Below, piece by piece: positions 25,467 through 32,635 of a stretch of 32,635 nucleotides of DNA. Position 1 is the first letter of the stretch. Each line of letters begins with the position of its first letter. Both the position numbers and the translations under genes were made by a program. The notes beneath the pieces were generated by a model, which saw only the letters and a program-made list of their open reading frames with translations, did no database searches and had not been told where the DNA came from. Source of the DNA: CAMCXT01 sp046302715 (GTDB lineage Bacteria; Bacteroidota; Bacteroidia; M30B66); NCBI GenBank assembly GCA_046302715.1, contig JBKCHQ010000039.1:1-32635 (forward strand), given 5' to 3'.

Positions 25467-26942
25467 TTATAAAAAATCTTTACACACTTCTTCGGCCACT
25501 ACTTTTCCAGAAATTAAGGCGGGCGGTACTCCAGGACCCGGCACGGTTAGCTGACCGGTGTAGTATAAATTATTTAGCTTTTTATTCTTGCATGAAGGTT
25601 TCAAATTAGCTGTTTGCAAGAGTGTATTGGCCAAGCCGTAAGCGTTGCCCCTGAACGAATTATAGTCCGAAACAAAATCAGAATAAGCATAGGAGCGATA
25701 ATAATCAATTTTTGATCGAATTTCCTGACCTGTAAGGCGTTCCATGCGATCAAGAACCTTTTTGAAATATTCTTCACGAATGACCTCAGTATCTTCAAGA
25801 TCGGATGCTACGGGAATCAGCACAAACATATTTTCGTGCCCTTCGGGAGCACCGCTGGGATCGGTTTTAGTGGTTAAAGACACATAAAACAAAGGTGCCG
25901 AAGGCCATTGTGGTTGCGTGTATATTTCGGTGGCGTGTTGATCCAAGGATTCATCAAAAAACAGGGTATGATGTGGCATACCTCCATCAATTTTAGCATT
26001 CAATCCGACATAATAAATTAAACAGGAAGGGGCCATTACACGCTTCTTCCAATATGAATTGGAATAATTGCGGAAATGAGCGGGCAATAAGGCTTGCTCG
26101 GTATGATGGTAATCGGCAGATGAAATTACCACATCGGCATCGTACCAGCGTTCGCCTGAGCGCACCGCCTGAACAGAGTTACCATTAAAACGGAACTCAT
26201 CGGCAGGGGCATTATACACAAATTCAACACCCTGTTTTTGGGCTACCTTAACCATGGCCTTAACGATCTCATACATCCCGCCCTCAGGAAACCAGGTACC
26301 TAAAGCCATATCGGCATAATTCATTAAACTATACAAGGCCGGCGTGTTGCCGGGTAGTGCGCCTAAAAACAACACCGGAAATTCCATCATACGCACCAGT
26401 TTATCATTTTTGGTAACCTTACGCACATGGCGTGAAATGGAACTAAACACATCAAGCTTCATCACGCCTGTTACAAGCTCCCACTCCAACAACTCGGAAA
26501 GGCTCCTTCCCGGTTTATAGACTAATTTATTAACTCCAACTTCATATTTATATGCCGCTTCTTTCAAAAAACGCCGAAGCCGTATGCCACTGCCCGGATC
26601 TTCATTCTCAAAAAGATTTACCAATGCTTCCAACCCGGCGGGTACATCAATTTTATCCTCTTTTCCGTAATAAATACAATACGAGGGATCGAGTCGCTTG
26701 AGGGAATAAAAATCGGATGGCGAATGCCCATACCACGAGAAATATTTTTCAAAAACATCGGGCATCCAATACCAGCTTGGGCCCATATCGAACGTATACC
26801 CCGAATCTTTAAACTGACGTGCACGCCCACCTGGGCCTGAATGTTTTTCGAGAATTTTAACTTCAAATCCCCTGCTGGCAAGAGCCGTAGCAGCCGAAAT
26901 TCCTGAAAAACCGGCACCAATTACAAGCGCTTTTCGAGTCAT
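25467..26942 (-). CDS. crtI: Phytoene desaturase (CrtI-type carotenoid desaturase)
   Basis: This 491-residue FAD-dependent oxidoreductase should introduce double bonds into phytoene in carotenoid pigment synthesis. The N-terminal dinucleotide-binding motif is VIGAGFSGISAATALASRG, followed by VKILEKHSGPGGRARQF and the family signature YTFDMGPSWYWMPDVFEKYF. Near 200-230 is LYSLMNYADMALGTWFPEGG, and the C-terminal FAD/bacterial-type signature is NLYYTGQLTVPGPGVPPALI. The length fits CrtI. CrtI-type proteins can carry out different desaturation steps, so the exact product is uncertain; a CrtD-like activity is less likely given the overall match. No phytoene synthase (crtB) adjoins it, which is unusual for Bacteroidota. 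It lies 57 bp before the M43 protease gene and is divergent from a small gene. Confidence 0.9.
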   Translation of the reverse strand: MTRKALVIGAGFSGISAATALASRGFEVKILEKHSGPGGRARQFKDSGYTFDMGPSWYWMPDVFEKYFSWYGHSPSDFYSLKRLDPSYCIYYGKEDKIDVPAGLEALVNLFENEDPGSGIRLRRFLKEAAYKYEVGVNKLVYKPGRSLSELLEWELVTGVMKLDVFSSISRHVRKVTKNDKLVRMMEFPVLFLGALPGNTPALYSLMNYADMALGTWFPEGGMYEIVKAMVKVAQKQGVEFVYNAPADEFRFNGNSVQAVRSGERWYDADVVISSADYHHTEQALLPAHFRNYSNSYWKKRVMAPSCLIYYVGLNAKIDGGMPHHTLFFDESLDQHATEIYTQPQWPSAPLFYVSLTTKTDPSGAPEGHENMFVLIPVASDLEDTEVIREEYFKKVLDRMERLTGQEIRSKIDYYRSYAYSDFVSDYNSFRGNAYGLANTLLQTANLKPSCKNKKLNNLYYTGQLTVPGPGVPPALISGKVVAEEVCKDFL

Positions 26943-26977
26943 ATGCTTTCGATAAATAATAAGCTAAATTAACAGCT

Positions 26978-27256
26978 ATGCCTTATGTTTGTTGGATGGA
27001 TGCGTCAATTATTTTCCCGGTTTTCAGAAAACTTCAACAGCGAGAGGTTTATTATTGTATCACATCAGCATCGCAGTTCCTGGAGCTGTCCCAATTGGGT
27101 AAGTACTATTGTGAGATAGAAATTAATGCCGTTCAATACCCCGAAAAAGTGCGCATACACGAGATGATTGAGGGACACGCTCCTTATGAAATTATTTCAA
27201 AAGCGGCATACGACAATATAAAAACTGCATGGAGTAAATACCTAGAGCTAAAGTAA
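26978..27256 (+). CDS. Small hypothetical protein
   Basis: This 92-residue protein is not recognised. It has no signal peptide or membrane segment. It opens with a PYVCWMDASIIFPVF stretch and continues with mixed charged/hydrophobic sequence rich in Tyr and Glu (REVYYCITSASQF, KYYCEIEINAV), ending in a helix (YDNIKTAWSKYLELK). It contains three cysteines but no paired CxxC motif. It diverges from crtI with only 35 bp between the two start codons, so both promoters would overlap. Codon use resembles the neighbours, which favours a real gene, but no family support is available. Confidence 0.5.
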   Translation: MPYVCWMDASIIFPVFRKLQQREVYYCITSASQFLELSQLGKYYCEIEINAVQYPEKVRIHEMIEGHAPYEIISKAAYDNIKTAWSKYLELK

Positions 27257-27564
27257 TATGGAACAGTAGCCTATCGCATCATTTTCAGGTCGTTGCCTCT
27301 ACATGTTTCAATAAACTTTAACGAAATAGTCCAATAGTAGGCCTGCATAGCTTTTCTGTGTTTGAAACATCCACCAATCATGGCAAGGTTTAGATATTTT
27401 TAAAGAAATAAACCCAGATTAAGCGTTAGAAATGAAATGCACTATTGCTAGAGGGGCTATATCTGCGGGATGCATCTGGGTTAATCCCGACGCATCATGG
27501 ATTCATTGGGCCCTTGCGGCAAATTGTGCAATTCTATTGCTCCCTTTGGGTTGAAATGGCAGAA
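27257..27564. other. Gene-poor convergent gap
   Basis: This 308-bp stretch lies between a small plus-strand gene and the acyltransferase gene, which converge on it. I see no convincing gene or terminator. A 40-codon plus-strand reading frame (27432-27554, ATG to TGA, hydrophobic end ILLLPLG) is present but short enough to be chance. A 9-bp inverted repeat (27411-27419 and 27474-27482) lies inside it. Confidence 0.6.
27411..27482. repeat. 9-bp inverted repeat in the gene-poor gap
   Basis: AACCCAGAT at 27411-27419 and its exact inverse ATCTGGGTT at 27474-27482 are separated by 54 bp. There is no T-tract and no flanking direct repeat, so neither a terminator nor a clear mobile-element end is indicated. 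Confidence 0.4.
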
Positions 27565-28692
27565 TTAGTGATTTAATACCGCTATTGGCCCGGCATACAA
27601 TTTCAAAAACCAGGGACGTAACTCCTCTGCTTCCACATCGCTAAAGCGGCATTGTTCCTTAAAATGACGCTCGAATGCAGATTTGTCCGCATCGGAGTAA
27701 TTTGAGGCATATTGGAAGGATTCATTAATAATGTCGAATGCGAGATAATTAAACGCACTTAGCCGATAAGCGCCTTGAATGAAAGCATCTAATTTTTCGG
27801 CCAAAATTCGATAACCTTCATTTCTCGAAACATCTTTAAAACAGGAATAAATAAGTGCCTCATCAAGCGGTTTGCCGCAAGAAAAATGCACCTTCCCTTT
27901 TTGCTGCATAATACCGGCCTGCATGCTTTGCAAATCTTCGTCGGGCAATTTTTCGTAGCTGCCGTTTTTGTCTTTCAGATATAGTTCGCGCACTTTTAGT
28001 CCGGCGCAGGGCTCACGCTCATAAGAAATACTTACAGGCACTATGGGCATGTGTTTGAAAGCAGCTTCAGGATTATCGTCCCATGCCATACCCAGCATTT
28101 TTAACAGCCCAGATTGTGTTTTATCGATGCCGTCTTTGGTGCGACCTTCACGCTGAGCGATCCAAACCGAACTCAGGTCATTTTCGAAGGTGTGACGTAT
28201 AAATTGCGACAACCTCAACGAATATTCATACGCCTGGCGAGCGGGAATATTGCGCTGAACAATAAAGTTCTTATTGAGTTTGACCAAATCTTCAATCCAA
28301 GGACGTTTTAGCAAATTATTACCAATGGCAATTCGGGTGGTATTAAAGCCTGAGGTAAAAAGCAGATAATTTAAAAAGGCCGAGTCGAGTACAATATCGC
28401 GGTGGTTCGAAATAAATAGGTAAGGCTTTGTAGATTCGAGATGTTCCAAGCCCGATATACTTATGTCGGAGCAGGTATCTTCGGCAATTTTACGCACCAC
28501 AACCGCAATAATTTTTGACTGAAAATCATGTATCGTTTTAATCGACTGCAAAAGCGGGAGCCATTCTTGCTCGTCCATTTCAGGAAAAAGCATGGTGAGC
28601 GCCATATCAAACTCGGGCTGTTGCATCAGGCGGCTCATTGCCTCTTGAACCTCAGCATCATTAAAGGGGCGTATATCGTCGAAAGTATCCAT
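27565..28692 (-). CDS. PlsC-like 1-acyl-glycerol-phosphate acyltransferase family protein
   Basis: This 375-residue protein is predicted to transfer a fatty acyl chain to a glycerol-phosphate-type or other hydroxyl acceptor at the inner face of the membrane. Block I is FISNHRDIVLDSAF at residues 93-106, with His97 and Asp103. The spacing is H-x5-D rather than the classical H-x4-D. Block III is WIAQREGRTKDG (~180) and block IV is MPIVPVSISYE (~217). An N-terminal helical region (~1-85) and a ~110-residue C-terminal extension make it longer than ordinary PlsC (~240). No strong transmembrane segment is visible. It is the last gene of a three-gene operon, 11 bp after the deacetylase. The true acceptor is unknown. 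Confidence 0.82.
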   Translation of the reverse strand: MDTFDDIRPFNDAEVQEAMSRLMQQPEFDMALTMLFPEMDEQEWLPLLQSIKTIHDFQSKIIAVVVRKIAEDTCSDISISGLEHLESTKPYLFISNHRDIVLDSAFLNYLLFTSGFNTTRIAIGNNLLKRPWIEDLVKLNKNFIVQRNIPARQAYEYSLRLSQFIRHTFENDLSSVWIAQREGRTKDGIDKTQSGLLKMLGMAWDDNPEAAFKHMPIVPVSISYEREPCAGLKVRELYLKDKNGSYEKLPDEDLQSMQAGIMQQKGKVHFSCGKPLDEALIYSCFKDVSRNEGYRILAEKLDAFIQGAYRLSAFNYLAFDIINESFQYASNYSDADKSAFERHFKEQCRFSDVEAEELRPWFLKLYAGPIAVLNH

Positions 28693-28703
28693 TTATTGCA
28701 TTA

Positions 28704-29339
28704 TTAGGTTAAGTCGGCCAGCGTTTTAAAGGCATAGCCCTCATGTTTAAGAGCTTGAATAATTTGAGGAAGTATGGGCGTAAGTCGGTCTTTTGCCTTG
28801 AGCGAATCATGAAATACGATAACAGAGCCGTTTCGTGTGTAGCGCATTACATTATTAAAACAATCATCAGGTGTTTTAGAGGTATCGTAGTCCTCGCTTA
28901 ACACATCCCAAAACACCAATTTGTATTTCTTTCTAAGTGAAGTGGCCCAATGCGGCCATAGATTACCGTAGGGCGGACGAAAAAACGTGGACGAAATGTA
29001 TTGATCGGCTTTTTCGATATCGCTCAAATAGTTAAGCTTAGAACTTTTTGAACTTTTTAGATGGCTGTAAGTATGATTTCCAATAGAATGTCCTTCATTG
29101 CGAATCCTTTGAAAGAGTGCAGGATATTGTTCTACATTTCTGCCTAAGCAAAAGAAACTGGCTTTAACACCTGCCGACTTTAAAACATCCAATACCCAAG
29201 GCGTAACTTCAGGAACCGGGCCATCGTCGAAAGTAAGATACACCGTGGGAACAGAAGATGCGGCCCTCCAATAAGCGCTCGGATACAACCATCTGAAAAA
29301 TAAGGGCGGTTGAATGCGATAACCGGCCATAGGTGGCAT
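28704..29339 (-). CDS. Polysaccharide deacetylase (NodB homology domain) protein
   Basis: This 211-residue carbohydrate esterase family 4 enzyme should remove N- or O-acetyl groups from a glycan. The NodB motifs are complete: TFDDGP (residues 36-41; Asp38 as base, Asp39 as metal ligand), HSIGNHTYSH (metal ligands His89 and His93), RPPYG (121-125), FWDV and VIVFHDS near the end. I chose the ATG at 29339, which overlaps the stop of the upstream gene by one base (TGATG). A GTG at 29342 would add one residue. There is no signal peptide; the start PPLFFRWLYPSAYW is only mildly hydrophobic, so cytoplasmic or membrane-associated action is likely. It is sandwiched between the GT117 and acyltransferase genes. 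Confidence 0.9.
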   Translation of the reverse strand: MPPMAGYRIQPPLFFRWLYPSAYWRAASSVPTVYLTFDDGPVPEVTPWVLDVLKSAGVKASFFCLGRNVEQYPALFQRIRNEGHSIGNHTYSHLKSSKSSKLNYLSDIEKADQYISSTFFRPPYGNLWPHWATSLRKKYKLVFWDVLSEDYDTSKTPDDCFNNVMRYTRNGSVIVFHDSLKAKDRLTPILPQIIQALKHEGYAFKTLADLT

Positions 29340-32300
29340 CACTGACGGGTTTCAAACATCCCTCCAAGCCGCATTTCGATATCGGAATACCCTGCCTGCA
29401 GCTTTTTGGCCAACTGATCGCGCTTATTACGCCGAACAACATCCATCAAATACCGATAAATGGAATATGAACGCTCAATTTCTGTGGAATAATCTTTTGT
29501 AACTAAAGATTTTTGAGACAGATACCAATTAAGTTCGGCCTTCAGGATTTCAGAATAATCGGTTAAGATTTTGTCGGGTTTAGCCACTTCACCTGCCTTG
29601 TAATAGGCATCGGCCAGCTGAATGACGAAATAATTGTAGGGCACATTATTTTCGGGCAAAACCTTAAAACAATAATCAAGCGCCTTTATAGCCTTGTCTT
29701 TCTTGCCTTCAATAATGAGATTTTGGGCCAATCTGTCGAAATTGCTTCTCAAATTCATGGTCATTCGGATGTTATTCTCATCCATGTACAATTTACGCTT
29801 ATCTACCCCACCCCACTTAAATTTATTCATCATGTTATCGTACATGATATCGGTGTTTACCCAACCAAAATCCTGCTGACTCCTAGAACGCAGCATCGCA
29901 GAATTATCTTTAACAGGAACGAGGCGATAGGCCAGCCCCTCTAATTGGAAATAATCCTGTAAACCCAAGTAATTATCATCGCCCACGGTAATGGCAAAAT
30001 ATACGGGCCGTTCCCAGTTGTTGGTGGCGAGCAAATCTAAAATCATTAAATCGGCCTTGAGAATGTAACTTCTGTTGAGCTCAAAATTTATCGACTTAAT
30101 CACATTTTTTGCTTGCTCTTTGGTTACAGTTCCGTTATTCACCACCTTAGCCGAGTCTACCGGTATCGAAAATTTACTGGAGGGGAAATAATTAAACGCC
30201 TGTTCGCCATAATATTTCTTCTTAGCCACATCGTCGCTGGCAACAAATTTCATCATCTCTTTGATGTTCTGAAAACCAGAAAGTTTGCCTTTATCAATCA
30301 ACACCTGATCGCGTTTACCTTGGCGGTATTTATCCTGCGTGAGCGACAACGGAACCGCGTCTGAGTCGTAAGCCTTCCTTTTAATCTGATCAATATACCA
30401 ATCGGTATTTAAGAGACTAAGATTTACTACCCTTACGTCGGTACGAACGCCTTCAACCTCCTGCGCGTACCAAAGCGGGAAAGTATCGTTATCGCCGTTG
30501 GTAAAGAGGATGGCATTCTTCTTACACGACTGCAAGTAGTTGATGGCATAATCGCGGGCAGTGTAGCGGTGCGAACGGTCGTGATCGTTCCAGCCTTCTT
30601 TGGCCATAATTCCGGGAACGGCAACCAAACAAACTGCAGTGACGATAGCAGGCGCAGCCACACTGGATACAAACTGTTTTAAACGCTCATAAATGGCCAC
30701 AACCCCCAAACCAATCCATATAGCAAAAGCGTAAAAGGATCCCGCAAAACCATAATCGCGTTCGCGTGGCTCGTTGGTATATTGATTTAGGAAGAGAATA
30801 ATGGCAATACCGGTGAAGAAAAAGAAAAGACTTACCACAGCGAAGTCATTTTTATTGCGGCTAGCCTGAAAAAACAAACCGATGAGCCCCAGAATTAAGG
30901 GCAAAAAATAAAACGAGTTATTCGCATAGTTATTAGAAAGACTAGCTGGCATGGTGGACTGCTTACCCAGACGGGCATCATCAACAAAGTCGATTCCGCT
31001 TTTCCAACCGCCCTCGTAAGTGGGTTTTCCCTGACCCTGGATATCGTTCATACGGCCAATGAAATTCCAAGCGAAATACCTGAAATACATAAAGCCCAAT
31101 TGATAGGTAAAAAAGAATTTGAGATTTTGACCGAAACTTGGTTTTTTATCTTCGGGGCCCTTGATGTTTGCCCATGATTTATAACCACGAATGTGGTGTC
31201 CTTGCGATGACCACATGCGCGGAAAGACGGTACAATAAGCGGGATCGTACACCGGCTCTGAATTATCCTTTTCGGAAGCCACCATGATGTACTTACCGGT
31301 CTTTTTATCGGGCGCATACACTGCCTTGCCGGGCTTGTAATCTACCACCTGAGCATTGTAATACTGCCCGTAAACCAAAGGACGCGTGCCGTATTGCTCA
31401 CGATTGAGGTAACTGAGTAAGGTAAACACATTCTCAGGATTGTTTTCATCCATGGGCGTATCGGCCGATGAGCGAATTAAAATCATCCCGTATGAAGAAT
31501 ACCCAATAAGCATAACGGCAATGCACATGGTTAGCGTGTGTGCCATTTGAAAGGCATTTTTGCGAACCAGTAATAAGTAAGCCACAATACCGGTCATGAT
31601 TAATCCAAACACGAAACCCGCAGTTAAAAAGAGCAATAAACCCAAAGCCACCGTGGTATGTTTCTCTTTGCGCTGCATCGAAAAACGAATGCTTAAAACA
31701 ATGAGGGTAACCAAGGTTACACAATACATAAGTGCACCGGTGCCAAAGCCCATACCCAAGGTATTGGTGAACATAAGTTCAAAACTGGCGGCAGTACCCA
31801 CTACTTTTGGGATGAAGGCAAACTGCACAAAACCCAGCAGTAACATTCCTATAAACGCCGTTGCAATAACCCCAACACGACTCACTTTAAAGCGACGGAA
31901 GTAATAGATGAACGCCAGGGCGGGAATAGCGAGTAAGTTAAGTAAGTGAACACCAATTGAAAGCCCCATGAGGTAAGCAATTAATATAATGTATCGGTCG
32001 GCATGAGGCTCGTCGGCTACTTCCTCCCATTTTAACATCGCCCAGAAAACAATTGCCGTAAAGAAAGAGGATAATGCGTAAACCTCCCCTTCCACTGCCG
32101 AGAACCAAAACGTATCGGAGAAGGTGTATGCCAAGGCACCGACCAAACCACTGCCAAAAATGGCGATCAATTGCGAAGTAGAATAATTACCATCTACCAC
32201 CTTAAATACCTTGCGTGCCAAATGGGTAATGGTCCAGAATAGGAACAGAATAGACCCTGCCGAAGCGAGTGCCGAGAGCAGGTTCATCATTAAAGCCACT

Positions 32301-32521
32301 TTCGACGTATCGCCAAACGCAAAGAGCGTGGCAATGCGGCCTACAATCATAAACAGCGGTGCTCCGGGCGGGTGACCAATTTGTAACTTATATGCGGTGG
32401 CAATAAACTCGCCGCAGTCCCAAAAAGAGGCGGTAGGCTCTACCGTCATGCCATAGGTATAGAAGGCAATGGCAAACGTAAGCCATCCCAAAACATTGTT
32501 CGTCAACTTGTACGATTTCAT
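29339..32521 (-). CDS. GT117 / DUF2723 family GT-C-fold membrane glycosyltransferase-like protein
   Basis: This 1060-residue polytopic membrane protein belongs to the DUF2723 family, grouped as glycosyltransferase family 117 and common in Bacteroidota. The N-terminal signature is TASFWDCGEFIATAYKLQIG followed by HPPGAPLF (~30-58). The acidic DCGE loop after the first helix is where GT-C enzymes keep catalytic acids. About 12-14 membrane helices cover residues 10-640. The soluble C-terminal part begins with the second family signature, NAILFTNGDNDTFPLWYAQE (~665), and ends in helical, TPR-like sequence. A polyprenyl-phosphate sugar donor is expected from the fold; the acceptor (protein or envelope glycan) is not known. 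It is the first gene of an operon and its stop overlaps the deacetylase start. Confidence 0.9.
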   Translation of the reverse strand: MKSYKLTNNVLGWLTFAIAFYTYGMTVEPTASFWDCGEFIATAYKLQIGHPPGAPLFMIVGRIATLFAFGDTSKVALMMNLLSALASAGSILFLFWTITHLARKVFKVVDGNYSTSQLIAIFGSGLVGALAYTFSDTFWFSAVEGEVYALSSFFTAIVFWAMLKWEEVADEPHADRYIILIAYLMGLSIGVHLLNLLAIPALAFIYYFRRFKVSRVGVIATAFIGMLLLGFVQFAFIPKVVGTAASFELMFTNTLGMGFGTGALMYCVTLVTLIVLSIRFSMQRKEKHTTVALGLLLFLTAGFVFGLIMTGIVAYLLLVRKNAFQMAHTLTMCIAVMLIGYSSYGMILIRSSADTPMDENNPENVFTLLSYLNREQYGTRPLVYGQYYNAQVVDYKPGKAVYAPDKKTGKYIMVASEKDNSEPVYDPAYCTVFPRMWSSQGHHIRGYKSWANIKGPEDKKPSFGQNLKFFFTYQLGFMYFRYFAWNFIGRMNDIQGQGKPTYEGGWKSGIDFVDDARLGKQSTMPASLSNNYANNSFYFLPLILGLIGLFFQASRNKNDFAVVSLFFFFTGIAIILFLNQYTNEPRERDYGFAGSFYAFAIWIGLGVVAIYERLKQFVSSVAAPAIVTAVCLVAVPGIMAKEGWNDHDRSHRYTARDYAINYLQSCKKNAILFTNGDNDTFPLWYAQEVEGVRTDVRVVNLSLLNTDWYIDQIKRKAYDSDAVPLSLTQDKYRQGKRDQVLIDKGKLSGFQNIKEMMKFVASDDVAKKKYYGEQAFNYFPSSKFSIPVDSAKVVNNGTVTKEQAKNVIKSINFELNRSYILKADLMILDLLATNNWERPVYFAITVGDDNYLGLQDYFQLEGLAYRLVPVKDNSAMLRSRSQQDFGWVNTDIMYDNMMNKFKWGGVDKRKLYMDENNIRMTMNLRSNFDRLAQNLIIEGKKDKAIKALDYCFKVLPENNVPYNYFVIQLADAYYKAGEVAKPDKILTDYSEILKAELNWYLSQKSLVTKDYSTEIERSYSIYRYLMDVVRRNKRDQLAKKLQAGYSDIEMRLGGMFETRQ

Positions 32522-32573
32522 AAGCAGCTAATCGAGAATAAAAATGCTAATTATTGCAAGCGAAAATAGAAAA

Positions 32574-32597
32574 GATGTACGAAACAATATGTACATC
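32574..32597. repeat. 7-bp inverted repeat upstream of the GT117 gene
   Basis: GATGTAC (32574-32580) and GTACATC (32591-32597) form a perfect inverted repeat with a 10-bp spacer, about 55 bp before the GT117 start. On the minus strand a T-rich stretch (TTTTCTATTTT) follows, so it may be a weak terminator for a gene beyond the window edge, or an operator. Confidence 0.4.
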
Positions 32598-32635
32598 GCA
32601 TCAAAGTTATGAGCATTATGGCTTGAAAAAAAAGA

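Noticed and set aside
27411..27435. Integron attC-like core (AAGCGTTAGA)
   Set aside because: No matching complementary core at the proper distance, no folded stem between the two, and no integrase or cassette genes nearby.
27432..27554. 40-codon plus-strand frame starting MKCTIARG
   Set aside because: Too short to be significant on its own, with no evident ribosome binding site or family. Mentioned only as content of the gap.

Overview
The window reads as chromosomal DNA of a Bacteroidota bacterium, most likely of the Flavobacteriia or a related lineage. The indicators are type IX secretion (T9SS) signatures: two proteins with type A C-terminal sorting domains, one giant protein with a gliding-motility-type (type B) C-terminal domain, a PorP/SprF-family protein and a PorE-like OmpA lipoprotein. 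A GldI-like lipoprotein, a GT117/DUF2723 membrane protein and a carotenoid desaturase fit the same picture. Base composition is moderately AT-rich and even throughout. I see no rRNA, tRNA, CRISPR array, insertion sequence or phage gene.

Layout. (1) 48-4507, minus strand: a DHH-family nano-RNase/PAP phosphatase followed by four consecutive FKBP-type prolyl isomerase genes. The first FKBP is GldI-like with an eroded active site. The next three each carry a degenerate FKBP-like domain in front of a canonical one. All are predicted to be exported, as lipoproteins or periplasmic proteins. (2) 4634-6465, plus strand: a small lipoprotein and a saccharopine dehydrogenase-like enzyme. (3) 6462-11604, minus strand: a small outer-membrane beta-barrel protein, a pappalysin-type (M43) metalloprotease with PKD and T9SS sorting domains, and ComEC without a metallo-beta-lactamase domain. 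(4) 11672-26942, minus strand: crtI, a second T9SS-exported M43 protease, a 3142-residue SprB-repeat adhesin, PorP/SprF and a PorE-like OmpA lipoprotein, ended by a clear terminator. (5) 26978-27256: a small unrecognised gene, then about 300 bp without a convincing gene. (6) 27565-32521, minus strand: a tight operon of GT117/DUF2723, a NodB-type deacetylase and a PlsC-like acyltransferase.

How the genes fit together. The centre of the window is a surface-adhesin export unit: the giant type B cargo, the PorP/SprF protein that such cargo is known to need, and an OmpA/PorE protein that could tie the complex to peptidoglycan. A secreted protease lies directly upstream. The FKBP cluster would supply envelope folding helpers. 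The GT117 operon probably modifies envelope glycans, proteins or lipids.

The most unusual sequence feature lies inside the adhesin. A jelly-roll, carbohydrate-binding-like domain appears with its C-terminal half before its N-terminal half, and it interrupts a run of 22 SprB repeats that each keep a pair of cysteines.
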